Positions 31,083 through 40,667 of a stretch of DNA of 64,000 nt are shown piece after piece. How positions within the stretch are numbered: position 1 is the first letter of the stretch; each line of letters begins with the position of its first letter. Origin of the DNA: Azorinus chamasolen (Eukaryota; Mollusca; Bivalvia; Cardiida; Solecurtidae); assembly GCA_963576725.1 (NCBI GenBank), contig OY755244.1, positions 37,274,109-37,338,108 of the forward strand. Reading direction: 5' to 3'. The translations under genes and the position numbers were made by a program. Under the pieces are notes generated by a model. That model was given only the letters and a program-made list of their open reading frames with translations, searched no databases and was not told the DNA's origin.

Positions 31083-31310
31083 TAAATCATTCTCTCATAG
31101 GCTACTTTTATACCCAGCCTTTTTGAATTAATCTACCGAAAAGGAGCATTTACTAGAGAAAAGGAAAATTTTAGAATTTTGTAGTTTGAAACCATTGTGA
31201 CAAATAGACCATTTGCTCCTATAGGAGTAAATGCTCTATTTATCACAATGGTTTCACAATGTGAATTTTATAGAGGCGCAAATATGCGTCACATGGGGAC
31301 AATGTGTTAA
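31083..31310 (-). mobile_element. P3 MITE
   Basis: Left end eroded, TTAA right. The hairpin is near perfect with one GAGC to GACC change. Confidence 0.9.
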
Positions 31311-31620
31311 CCCAGTGTCATATAGCATGGATTCTGATGGGATCGGTGTTTCATCTGGGTCCAAGGTGTTTGCAAGTGCTTGTCAATCGTGCTAAGTATG
31401 GTAAAGATTACAATTTAACTACTTACACTATATACATGTATATACGTTTTAACGAAATTTCAGAGTAGACCCAGATTATATACATGTAATTCATTTTAAA
31501 GTTGTCTGAACAGAAAGTGCTCCGTTTGTTCACGGAATGATATGTAGACCTGCCTCGAGAGTTTCTACTATGGCACCCATTTCTCGCAGATGCAGTTGAA
31601 CAAATTGTTAAAATTCTTAA
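31311..31620. mobile_element. Fragments of P5 and P1
   Basis: A P5 hairpin piece (31325-31375, CATGGATTCTGATGGGATC) is followed by a decayed P1 (about 31435-31580, CAGAGTAGACCCAGATTAT). Confidence 0.55.
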
Positions 31621-31841
31621 CCCATTCCCACATATTGACGCCTTTTGACGCCTTTGTAAAAGTCATTTTTTGAAACCATTGTGATAAATAGAGCATTTGC
31701 TGCAGGAGCAAATGCTCTATTCATTACAATGGTTTCTAAACTACACAATTCTCAAAGTTTCCTTTTTCTGTAATAATGCTCCTTTCGGTAGATTGTTCCA
31801 AGAGGTTGAGTCTAAAAATAGCACATGAGGGAATGGGTTAA
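31617..31841 (+). mobile_element. P3 MITE, full length
   Basis: 225 bp, TTAA at both ends, apex shortened to TTGCTGCAGGAGCAA. Confidence 0.94.
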
Positions 31842-31886
31842 ACGACATGTATGTACACAGGCGTTAGTTAACCATTTACTTGTTCA

Positions 31887-32142
31887 TTAACCCTTTCCCT
31901 CATACAAACGTGTTTTCACGCATCTGCAAACAGAGTAGACCTAGATCAGACGGCTCCTAGAGGAGCCGTCTGATCAGGGTCTGCTCTGTTTGCTAATGGA
32001 GTTTGATAGATATGTTAATTTATTTTCTAAAATGGCTACAGTAGTTCACCTTCCATATTCCATTATAACTATTTTGCTCATCAATATTCAGTAGGTATTG
32101 AAATTTGTACATGTAATATACATAGAACAGGGAAAGGGTTAA
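31887..32142 (+). mobile_element. P2 MITE, full length
   Basis: 256 bp, TTAA at both ends. Perfect apex GGCTCCTAGAGGAGCC. A small ACATGTAATATA insertion near 32107. Confidence 0.95.
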
Positions 32143-32146
32143 CGAA

Positions 32147-32338
32147 TTAACGTTATTTGTTTTATAACGATACATCAACACATGGTATGTTTACATTGAC
32201 AGACAGTGTCAGACACATCTATTTGATTCCACAAACAGGGCAGACCCAAATCAGACGACTCCTATATGAACCGTCTGATATGGGTCTATTCTGTTTGCAC
32301 AGGCATGAAAAGGTGTTTACGTGAAGGAAAGGGTCAAG
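32147..32338 (-). mobile_element. P1 MITE, shortened long arm
   Basis: Hairpin CAGACCCAAATCAGACGACT with altered apex; ends GGAAAGGGTCAA. Confidence 0.75.
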
Positions 32339-32457
32339 CCTTTACCTAATGAATATTGTAATAACGATAATGTATGTAATAACGATAATCACAATTCAAT
32401 TCATGTAATATAGCATCCATAATATATCTTAAAGCCTCTCTATGTCATGCCACCTGT

Positions 32458-32641
32458 GATAAGGACCACAATGGAAATAAGAGTATGCTCTTTATTGTGT
32501 TATCCTTGGTATAGAAATGCCATGGTTTTTCACTATGCATAATTTTACGAATTACTATTTATTATGATGTGATACATGTTTGTGAACCATATTATGTTTT
32601 CTGTTTGCAGAAATAAATATATCTATAATCTATCTATTTAT
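32458..32641 (+). mobile_element. Non-LTR retrotransposon 3' end
   Basis: GGACCACAATGGAAATAAGA, CTTTATTGTGTTATCCTTGG, then AAATAAATATATCTATAATC. A 3'UTR and short ATCT-type tail resembling molluscan LINE ends. No coding part. Confidence 0.6.
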
Positions 32642-32644
32642 ATG

Positions 32645-32840
32645 CATATTAAGGAGTTTCTGATCAGGATCTTGTCTGTTTGCTTATGGAAGGAATAAGA
32701 TACACAAGATTCTAATGTTTCTGGCATAGTCAAAACTTCCCTTGTTCATAATGCTATTATAAAGTTCAGCAAATTGCATGCAATAATTATAAAAAAATCA
32801 TTATTTCTTACATGAATATTCATAAGGTAAAAGGTTATCC
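32645..32840 (+). mobile_element. P1 long arm and half hairpin
   Basis: TCTGATCAGGATCTTGTCTG onward to CTTACATGAATATTCATAAG. A left tip at about 32340 (CCTTTACCTAATGAATATTG) may belong to it. Confidence 0.65.
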
Positions 32841-32907
32841 CATTGTCTCTCTCGAGTACATAGACAGAACATAAGCAAACAGTGCAGACAACAGATAAAC
32901 AACAAAA

Positions 32908-33310
32908 ATCCATATAAAGAGAAATTCTAGTAGAGAAGAATTTAGATACCTCTAGGCAGGTAGCTGCTTAATGCAGGGTGAAAGTCAAGCAGAAAGCCCC
33001 TAGAAGAGCTTTCTGCATGACTCCCACCCTACAGTAAGCTGGCACCTGTTTCCAAGACCGATATTTATACTCTATACAGTAAAACCTCTCTAAACCGGAA
33101 TTCTAATAGAGAAGAATTTAGATACTTTTATGCAGGTGGCTGCTTTATGCAAGGTGAAAGTCATTCAGAAAGCTCCTAGAGGAGCTTTCTGAATGACTTT
33201 CACCCTGCATTAAGCTGCCACCTGTCTCCAAGACCAATATTTAAACTAAATTTTACGTCCGGTTTAGAGGGGTTTTACTGTATAACGTCCGGTTTAGAGA
33301 GGTTTTACTG
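32908..33310. mobile_element. G4 MITE split by another G4
   Basis: GAAATTCTAGTAGAGAAGAA at left; right end continues at 33283 with AACGTCCGGTTTAGAGAGG and TTTTACTG. Confidence 0.85.
33077..33280. mobile_element. G4 MITE nested in G4
   Basis: 204 bp from CAGTAAAACCTCTCTAAACC to GGGGTTTTACTG, TA on each side. Hairpin perfect, apex AGCTCCTAGAGGAGCT. Confidence 0.93.
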
Positions 33311-33671
33311 TAGCGTTCAATCTCAACGGGGTTTTCTCTGGCCTGTGAACTCCTCACGTTGCGCATGAATGTTGAAACAGTAAAGGTTAAGAGCAAATGT
33401 GTTATTTTGATATATGTTGACAATATGGCACATCAGTGCATCATTTACATGACCAATTGAGTGGCAGCTGTTGCTGCAGCTGGTTTCACAAATAATTAAG
33501 GGTTTTGTTCATTTTGTGATAATATAATCTGTAACACAATCGTTTGTTTCCGTTTCTATGGAATCATGACATCATTTCTGTATTTTGAGCATGGTTTATT
33601 GTTACGATACAGAAAAATAACATGCATTCTCCATTGTCATCTAGTTAACTAAACGCGCACAGTATCAAATA
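33311..33671. other. No recognised feature
   Basis: Unassigned intronic sequence. A short palindrome GGCAGCTGTTGCTGCAGCTG is seen at 33462. Confidence 0.4.
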
Positions 33672-33875
33672 CAGTAAAACCTCTGTATAACGACCACTTA
33701 ATTATTTTAATTAGTTGGTATTTAGGGCAGGTGGTTGCTTAAAGCAAGGTGAAAGTAAAACAGAACGCTCCCATAGAAGCGTTCTGTTTTACTTTCACCT
33801 TGCTTTAAGCAGCCGCCTGCCTTTAACACAAAATATTTGATGTAGTTTAGTGGTCACTATAGAGAGGTTTTACTA
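33672..33875. mobile_element. G1 MITE
   Basis: CAGTAAAACCTCTGTATAAC to GAGGTTTTACTA; TA on both sides. Long nearly perfect hairpin. Confidence 0.92.
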
Positions 33876-33903
33876 TATGTATTATCTGTTCATAACTCTT
33901 CAA

Positions 33904-34475
33904 ATAACCCTTTATTCTATAGCTACCACTTTAAACAGAGTAGATCCAGATCAGAATTTTCCTCTAGCGAGGTCTACGGGATCTGTCTGATCAGAGTCTG
34001 GTCTGTTGTTGCTTATGGAATGATATCAATCTGATTCCACTTTTTCTGACATGACAAACATTTCCTGTGTTCAGCTGCTATTGTAAACATTCATCTACAA
34101 TTGAACTTCGATAACTCGAACTTCAAGGGACTATACAAATTAGTTCGATATAACAGAAGTTCGAGTTATCCGATTTCCAATGTGGACAATTTCTCAGGTT
34201 CACAGCTTAATGCAGGTCTACAGTAATGCTAAAAGATCCTGTAGGAGCTTTCAGCTTTACTGTAGACCTGCATTAAGGTGTGAAATGTGCTTCTAGATAT
34301 GCATAGTGATACATTTTAGAGCAATTCTGTATTGTAAGATTTTGAAAGGACCGACCTTTAAGTTCGAGTTATCCCAAAGTTCGAGTTATCCGAGTTCGAA
34401 ATATCGAAGTTCAACTGTAATACTAAGTGTCATGTCAGTTTTTCTAATATGAATAATCATGAAGTAAAGGGTGTT
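33904..34475 (+). mobile_element. P1 MITE split by H
   Basis: Left part to AACATTCATC (34095); the long arm resumes at 34419 with ATACTAAGTGTCATGTCAG and ends GAAGTAAAGGGTGTTAT. Confidence 0.85.
34098..34416 (-). mobile_element. H MITE nested in P1
   Basis: 319 bp from CAATTGAACTTCGATAACTC to AAGTTCAACTG with TA on each side. Stem GCAGGTCTACAGTAATGC. Confidence 0.93.
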
Positions 34476-34553
34476 ATACATCTATGAAACTATTTCTTCT
34501 CTGTGGAAGTATTCGTAATACAATTTGCAAACTTGGTCCAGACAAGATACTCG

Positions 34554-34789
34554 TTAAACCTTTCCTCCATTAATACGCATTTTACGCCTCTGTAAGAATC
34601 ACTTATTAAAACCATTGTGATAAATAGAGCATTTGCTCATACGGAGCAAATGCTCTATTTATCACAATGGTTTCAATACTACACAATTCTATAAGTCTCC
34701 TTTTCTCTAGTTAATGCTCCTTTTGGGTAGATTATTTATTCCAAGGAGATTATCATTAGGCCTAAACATAACCCATGAGGGTGGGTTAA
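34554..34789 (+). mobile_element. P3 MITE
   Basis: TTAA at both ends, 236 bp. Apex TTGCTCATACGGAGCAA. Confidence 0.93.
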
Positions 34790-34934
34790 TTAATTGGATT
34801 AATTTACACTAAACCATATAGAATTAGAATACCAAATTATTCCTCCGTTTTGTAGATTTGAACGTTCTTCTGCAAGCATCGTTATCTATCCAAAATATCA
34901 ATGTACACTTTTCTTCCATTATTTTTTTTCTCAG

Positions 34935-35005
34935 AAATTGTGTAAGAATGCCAAGCACACTGGCTCCTGATAAATCGAAGAGTAACTCGGCATCTCATCT
35001 GGATC
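34935..35005. mobile_element. P5 hairpin remnant
   Basis: CACTGGCTCCTGATAAATCG and AACTCGGCATCTCATCTGG. Confidence 0.55.
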
Positions 35006-35074
35006 CGCAATCCAAATATTCATCTATAATGTTGAACTGTATTCTGTCTATAAACGACGCATTTTTTAAAGATA

Positions 35075-35437
35075 CAATAGGGTCTAATGCGACCACATAA
35101 TGTATTAACGTAGGAATCCACAAAAGAAAGTGGTTCCTTAATGCAGGACAACAGTACTATGGGAGCTTTCTGCATAATGTTTTGCCAGATAAAATCAAAA
35201 CATTTCCAATAATAACTTTTTTTTTTATTTCTCCACAAAACCCAATGTTGTGACCACTCTTTAGAATCGTCTCGAAGAGACGATTCTAAAGAGTGGTCAC
35301 AACAAATGGTTTGGTGGAGAAATGACGATTTTAGTATTTGAGTACGACCCTTTATCTGTTGCTCTACATTAAGCTACCCCTTGTTTCAAACGTCCAGAAG
35401 ACTTCTTTTGAGTGGTCGTATTAGCGAGACTGTTCTG
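35075..35437. mobile_element. G2 MITE split by an I element
   Basis: CAATAGGGTCTAATGCGACC left; first arm to GTTTTGCC (35186); resumes TACATTAAGCTACCCC at 35365; right end GAGACTGTTCTG then TA. Confidence 0.85.
35187..35364. mobile_element. I element nested in G2
   Basis: Perfect inner hairpin with apex CGTCTCGAAGAGACG; ends AGATAAAATCAAAACATTT and ACCCTTTATCTGTTGCTC, which are partly inverted (AGATAAA). Confidence 0.85.
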
Positions 35438-35475
35438 TATCAGATAACCATTGATATAATACAGTAGAACATGTC

Positions 35476-35690
35476 TTAACCCTATCAACGCCAATGTCGC
35501 ATAAATGCGCCACGACAAATAGTGCAGTCCCAGATCAGACGCCGCCTAGTCAAGGCGGCGTCTGATCAGTGACTTCACTTTTTGTATCAATCTATGTATC
35601 ATTTATTTATCTCATTTCCTTATTTTATCGAATGATTTAACAAACTTGGATTGCGGACGACAATGAGAAATTTGGCACCGAAAGGGTTAA
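35476..35690 (+). mobile_element. P7 MITE nested in G2 left arm
   Basis: 215 bp, TTAA at both ends. Hairpin CCCAGATCAGACGCCGCC opposite GGCGGCGTCTGATCAGTG. Confidence 0.93.
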
Positions 35691-35806
35691 GCGACCATCA
35701 AAAAGAAGTCTAATTATGGGTCTGTAAGGCAGGTGGTAGTTTAATACAGGTCAAAAGTAATACAGAAAGCTCCTATTTTGCCATGTATTTAGCAACCACC
35801 TGCTAT

Positions 35807-36015
35807 TTAACCATTTCCTCCATAAATACGCCTTTCTACGCTTCTGTAATAACCAATTCTTGAAACCATTGTGATATAGGAGCAAATGCTATATTTATCA
35901 CAATGGTTTCAAACTACAAAATTCTAAAATTTTACTTTTCTCTAGTAAATGCTCCTTTTGAGTAGATTCATTCAAAGATGTTGGTTCTAAAATAGCCTAT
36001 GGAGGAATGGGTTAA
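35807..36015 (+). mobile_element. P3 MITE nested in G2 right arm
   Basis: TTAA at both ends; the left half of the hairpin is partly deleted (GTGATATAGGAGCAAATGC). Confidence 0.92.
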
Positions 36016-36296
36016 GATTCCTGTGTTCAGTTAATATAAGCTCGCTTAAGACTTCTTCCTCTGTATTCGTATTGCTGGACCAGTTAATAAAGATTTCGTT
36101 GAACGATTTATATCGTAAAACGAACCCGTGAATCAATAACGACGATTGGAGTCGCCAATCGTAACTTCTTGTTGTAGAATAAAATATTATTGCAATACAA
36201 ATAAGGAAATAAACCGTATCTAAGTTTTGTATAAAGTACGGGCGAATAGCGATACTTTATCATCAAACTTTTACATGTTTATGTGATTATTCGTAA

Positions 36297-36952
36297 GTTA
36301 TCCCTATCCTTCATATAAACGCACATTCACGCATTTGTAAACAAAATAGACCCGGATCAGACGGCTGATATAGGAGCTGCCAGATCTGGGTCTGCTCTGC
36401 TTACTTATCAAAATATAATATATCTGATTCTGCAGTTTCTACCAATACCAAAACACCATGTTTACATATGCCATTAGAAACACTCTTGAATGGGCAATAA
36501 CAAAATTTTCATATGCCATTATAAACACTTGAATGGGCAATAACAAAATTTTCATATGCCATTATAAACACTTGAATGGGCAATAACAAAATTTTCATAT
36601 GCCATTATAAACACTTGAATGGGCAATAATAAACAAAATTTTCATATGCCATTATAAACACTTGAATGGGCAATAACAAAATTTTCATATGCCATTATAA
36701 ACACTTGAATGGGCAATAACAAAATTTTCATATGCTATTATAAACACACTCTTCAATGGGCAATAACAAAAAAAAAAATTCATATGCCATTATAAACACT
36801 TGAATGGACAATAACAAACAATTCATATGCCATTATAAACACTATTGAATGGACAATAACACATTTTTCATATGCCATTATAAATAATTAGCTAATTGAT
36901 ATCCACGGTGTCATTAATTCTTTGCCTGAAAATTCATGGAGTAAAGGGTTAA
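36297..36952 (+). mobile_element. P1 MITE expanded by an internal minisatellite
   Basis: Short arm and hairpin at 36300-36415, long arm to about 36465, then the array. The long arm resumes at 36889 (AATTAGCTAATTGATATCC) and ends TTAA at 36949-36952. Confidence 0.9.
36465..36885. repeat. 43 bp minisatellite inside P1
   Basis: CATATGCCATTATAAACACT starts at 36465, 36510, 36553, 36596, 36643, 36686, 36729, 36781, 36824 and 36869. CATATGCCATTATAAA is the normal P1 long-arm sequence. Confidence 0.95.
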
Positions 36953-37176
36953 CCCATAACCTCATTGGCTATTTTCAGACTCAACCTGTGCGAATAAACC
37001 TACTGAAAAGAAGCATTTACTAGAAAAAGTTTTTTTTTAGAATTGTGCACCTTTGAAACCATTGTGATAAATAGAGCATTTGCTCCATCGGAGAAAATGC
37101 TCTATTTATCACAATGGTTTCAGAACTTGATTTTTACAGAGGCATCAAAAGGAGTCGGTAGGAGAGAATGGGTTAA
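36949..37176 (-). mobile_element. P3 MITE chained to P1
   Basis: 228 bp sharing the TTAA at 36949-36952. Apex GCTCCATCGGAGA. Confidence 0.94.
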
Positions 37177-37814
37177 AGAAATATAAAATCAAAAGAGGCT
37201 AGCAAGGCTCTCTGACAAAAATTACGCGGTGCTGAAAAGGTTGCTGAAAAATGAAGTCATTTATCAGTGTTGACACGCCTACGACAACTTGATGGTGCGG
37301 AAATTAGTTCTCTTGAGTCGAACATGATATTTAGATAATGCAATTTTCAAACATTAATTTGCATTCAACATGATTAGAATTTTCATGTTACAGTCACACA
37401 GCTTCTCGTCATTACCCTGAGGTATTATCGTCAGTTTTGCTAGAACTGTAGATTATCATTTGCTCACACTTTACATGAGGCTAAAATTAAACGAGGAATG
37501 CTGCTATGTAATTCTATAAATGGCCCTTTTATGAAACCTGTAAAATTGAAATTAAAATGTAACTTGTTTAACGAAATGTATTAAATAACCTACCAATAAT
37601 TACTCAAAATTGCAACAGTTTGATGTTATAGCATCGATGTCGCCAATGTTATTGCCCGCGTTTTAGGTAAAATTGTGCGCGTTTTTTTTCTGTGTCAATC
37701 GTAACTACAATCGGAACGCCTCGGGGATTTCTGCGTAAATTATCTCGGAAAACATTACGGAGGCCGCCATACTGGAGAGCTACTATCAACATGACGTCGC
37801 AAAGTCACAGTTAT
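37177..37814. other. Repeat-poor intronic stretch with CG-rich patch
   Basis: No MITE seen. At 37718-37800 local CpG density rises (AACGCCTCGGGG, ACGGAGGCCGCCAT, GACGTCGC). The minus strand reads ATGGCGGC, a YY1-type core. A regulatory role is a guess. Confidence 0.3.
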
Positions 37815-38100
37815 TTAACCCCTTTCCTTCATATAAACGCCTCTTCAAGTATTTTCAAACAGAGTGGATATTGATCCCTTTATACGCCTTTGCAAACAGA
37901 GTAGACCTAGATCAGACAGCTCCTATAGGAGCCGTCTGATCGGGGTCTGCTCTGATTGCTTTTGGTATAATATAGATCTGATTCTGCAGTTTCTGTCAGA
38001 ACCAAAACTTCTTGTGTACGTATGCCATGATGAAAACTCAGCTAATAAATATTAATGATGTCATTATGTTTTACATAAATATTGAACAGGGAAAGTTTAA
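37815..38100 (+). mobile_element. P1/P2 hybrid MITE
   Basis: TTAA at both ends. Long arm and hairpin are P1-like; the right end ATTGAACAGGGAAAG is P2-like. The left arm repeats CAAACAGAGTGGA / CAAACAGAGTAGA 47 bp apart. Confidence 0.85.
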
Positions 38101-38364
38101 CGGTTTGTCATTAGAAACTTACAAATATTGGCAAACAGCTTGGATTCTGAAGGTTACAACTTCCTCTATAATAATTAATCTACAACAACAAATTACAAAG
38201 TGGCGATGTAAATATATAAAACGATGCTGGTTTGTTCAAGGAAATCTCGTAAACGTGTCCATACAGTATTAGTTCAAAGGTTATGAGATGGGTTTTTTTT
38301 TTCAAAAACGCGTTATTGATAGAATCTTTCTTTAAATAAGGAGACAATGGCTATTCTTTTATCA

Positions 38365-38445
38365 CCTGTGCAAACAGTTTGGATCCAGATTAGACACCTA
38401 GTAAATAAGTGTCTCATTAGGATCCCGTATGTTTGTTACAGCGTG
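38365..38445. mobile_element. P4-type hairpin remnant
   Basis: CAAACAGTTTGGATCCAGAT pairs with ATTAGGATCCCGTATGTTTG. A P5 scrap lies at 38128-38155. Confidence 0.6.
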
Positions 38446-38625
38446 TTTAGACCTGATCAGCCAATCTAAACCTAGGGGCGCAAAATGATACATGCCATTA
38501 TGACAAACCTATGACCTCATTTGAGAAACTAGGTTCCCACCGTTTGCACAATAGAGAGAACACAGGTTTTTAATATAAATGAGATCATAGCTTTTCAGAT
38601 TAACCCTTTTTCTGTTCAGTATTCG

Positions 38626-38864
38626 TTAACCCTTTCCCTCATATAAACGTGTTTTCACGCATTTGCAAACAGAGTAGACCCAGATCAGACGGCTCCTAGA
38701 GGAGCCGTCTGATCAGGGTCTGCTCTGTTTGCTAGTGGAATTTGATAGATCTGTTTCTTCACATTCTAAAATGGCTACAATGTTCCACCTTCCATATTTC
38801 ATTCTTTTCCCATGTATATTCACGATTGAAATTTGGACTAAATATAGAACAGGGAAAGGGTTAA
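38626..38864 (+). mobile_element. P2 MITE, full length
   Basis: 239 bp, TTAA at both ends, perfect hairpin with apex GGCTCCTAGAGGAGCC and the standard mismatch. A P2 terminal scrap precedes it at 38600. Confidence 0.95.
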
Positions 38865-39247
38865 AGAAATAATGACATCATGAATATCTATCAGCTAAAT
38901 TGTTATAATGACATGCGAGTACAGGAGTTTTGAAAGTGGTACAAACAATAGAATCTGGCTCCATGCTTATAAAGCTTTTAGTTGAGTCCGAGTTTCGTTC
39001 TCAAGCTTTTGATTGGTCAGATTTGAGTTCCCAAGCTTTTGATTGGTCAGATTTGAGCTTTGGCTCAAATCTGACCAATCAAAAACTTGAGAACGAACTC
39101 AGTCTCAACTAAAAGTTTTATAAGCATGGACCCAGATCTATATTATTTCATAAGCAAACAGAGCAGACTCTGATTAGGAGCCGTCTGATCTTGGTCTACT
39201 CTGTTTGTAAATGCGTGAAAATGCGTTTATATGAAGGAAATAGTTAA
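38861..39247 (-). mobile_element. P1 MITE split by K, chained to P2
   Basis: Shares the TTAA with P2. The long arm is interrupted after AATAGAATCTGG and resumes with CAGATCTATATTATTTC. Ends TTAA at 39244-39247, about 120 bp from exon 1. Confidence 0.85.
38960..39130. mobile_element. K palindromic element nested in P1
   Basis: TCCATGCTTATAAAGC to TTTATAAGCATGGA. Arms include TTGATTGGTCAGATTTGAG, duplicated on the left arm only. Confidence 0.82.
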
Positions 39248-39365
39248 AAATGCACTTGGTGTACTGGAAAGCTATGTTCTCACACGAGGGCCTAGGTTAT
39301 CAGTTGAGAACCTAGGTTATTGGTATCATTGTGCAAACGGTGTGCAGTACTGCAGGATCTCTTAC

Positions 39366-39697
39366 CTTCCTGTCAGGAAGCCCGCTGATATGGAACCCAC
39401 CATCGTCATTAACAGCTGCACAAAGAACACCCAGCTCATCTGCTTCAGGTCAGATTTTGTCTGGCAGCCCAGGTCAAAGAGAAATGGCCCGAGGAAAGCC
39501 ACGCCCATTCCAAACACGCCAAACACAAGACAGTCCACTAGCACGGAGAGTTTGTGCTTTTTAAAGAGCGTCCAGAAGGAGATTTTCTCCTCCGTTGGGA
39601 GCGGGCTTGGGTCTGTTCTCGTCATGAAACCGTTGGCGTCGTTCAGGGTAGGTCTTTCAGCGGGTTCATCCCCTGGAAATTGCGAATATCCATCCAT
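39366..39697 (-). CDS. Coding exon 1 of MFS transporter (MFSD4 / Na-glucose transporter 1-like)
   Basis: This exon encodes residues 1-110 and two bases of Arg111. About 50 cytosolic residues come first; TM1 spans about 51-75 (VFGMGVAFLGPFLFDLGCQT) and TM2 about 88-108, followed by GFLTGR, where MFS proteins carry loop motif A. The GP..DL segment after TM1 and the SWVFF.QLL start of TM2 resemble the MFSD4/NaGLT1 group, which are 12-TM sugar-type plasma-membrane transporters. The ATG at 39695-39697 has A at -3 and G at +4, and an in-frame TGA lies upstream at 39743-39745. The exon ends in AAG followed by GTAAGAG, a strong donor, in phase 2. The family call is by eye; the substrate is unknown. 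Confidence 0.85.
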
Positions 39698-39825
39698 TGT
39701 TGTTAGAATGAAAATAAATTTATCAAAAGCGTGCTTTTTGAATCACTTTATTTCACTTCTGGAAATGATATGGAGCTTTTCACACGACAAACCAGATCTT
39801 CCGACAATGCGTAACTGACTTCATC
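39698..39825 (-). other. Probable 5'UTR part of exon 1
   Basis: Directly upstream of the ATG there is no coding match, and stops occur in frame. A possible splice acceptor (CTGGTTTTATTTCAG) ends at 39826, so the exon may begin at 39825 and be spliced to an upstream noncoding exon. No promoter was recognised. Confidence 0.35.
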
Positions 39826-39947
39826 CTGAAATAAAACCAGAAGACAGCCAAATGATAATGAGTATGTATTTGTGGTTTTGCTTTTACAATGTACCAGCAA
39901 ATTACATTTTATAGTTGTCATATTTATTATCAGGAATATCGCGATAA

Positions 39948-40073
39948 TAATCATCATCACCATCATCATCGTTATCAAGGTGATGAGGTGGAGGAGGTGG
40001 TGATGTTAATCACGGATGATGAAATAATGATGATGATGATAATGATGATGATGATTATGATGATGATAAGTCC
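39948..40073. repeat. CAT/GAT microsatellite
   Basis: Interrupted ATC then GAT units. It lies just upstream of the probable 5'UTR. Confidence 0.9.
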
Positions 40074-40257
40074 TTATACATGACATTCGTATGCATGGCC
40101 TACTCAATTGTAAGGCCTGGACTACTACAGACTGAATTACCAATGCCGATGTACGAATGCCATTACGACCAAACATTCGTGGTATCTCGTATAAGTCGTA
40201 CTGACCTTGTAGTAAATGGTACCAAATAAACCACTGTTCGTGATACCATGCATATCA

Positions 40258-40388
40258 TTAAACCCTTTACCTCATAGGTTAGATCCAACCTCTTTGAATA
40301 AAGAGCAAATGCTCTATTTATCACAATGGTTTCACATAGTGACGTTTACAGAGTCGTCAATAGTCGTTAATATGAGGGAATGGGTTAA
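40258..40388 (-). mobile_element. P3 MITE with large deletion
   Basis: TTAA at both ends but only 131 bp. The left arm and first hairpin arm are mostly gone. Confidence 0.88.
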
Positions 40389-40599
40389 TCCTTATGTAGT
40401 TATCCGCGACTAGACTTGTATTTGTAAACATACTGGATCCTGATGAGACGCCGAGTAACTCGTCGTGTCATCGTGATTCAAGCTGTTTGGCACTCGGGTC
40501 AATAGTTTCTCAAAAGCTTGTTCGGATCAAAAGTATTCAAACTTGCACAAGATCCATTTTTGAGATGACATTATTTTTTCGTGTCGAGGAAATGGTTAA
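40385..40599 (+). mobile_element. P5 MITE, full length, chained to P3
   Basis: 215 bp, TTAA at both ends. Left arm GTTATCCGCGACTAGACTTG, right arm TCGGGTCAATAGTTTCTC. Confidence 0.92.
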
Positions 40600-40667
40600 T
40601 TAGTTCCCGTAATGTAGAATGATAGTACGATCCGTCCAATTAATTAAAACCAGAATTTCACATACGA

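Larger units (their letters stand above)
35462..36063. mobile_element. G2 MITE carrying two TTAA-type insertions
   Basis: CAGTAGAACATGTC, then P7; GCGACCATCAAAAAGAAGTC through CCACCTGCTA, then P3; GATTCCTGTGTTCAG to TTCCTCTG and TA. The arms read continuously once both inserts are removed. Confidence 0.85.
2757..39365 (-). other. Intron 1 of the MFS transporter gene (36.6 kb)
   Basis: It is bounded by GTAAGAG at the exon 1 side and TTTTCAG at the exon 2 side. It is filled with dozens of hairpin MITEs in both orientations. No other coding exon with a clear family match was found inside. A transcript of this intron would carry many 50-100 nt perfect or near-perfect hairpins. Confidence 0.75.

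Noticed and set aside
36465..36885. CRISPR-like array
   Set aside because: Repeats are contiguous with no unique spacers, and the context is eukaryotic; it is a minisatellite inside a MITE.
39231..39818. 195-codon plus-strand frame over exon 1
   Set aside because: Antisense shadow of the transporter exon; the minus strand gives a clear family match with splice signals.
39889..40083. His-rich 64-codon frame
   Set aside because: Translation of a CAT/GAT microsatellite upstream of exon 1.
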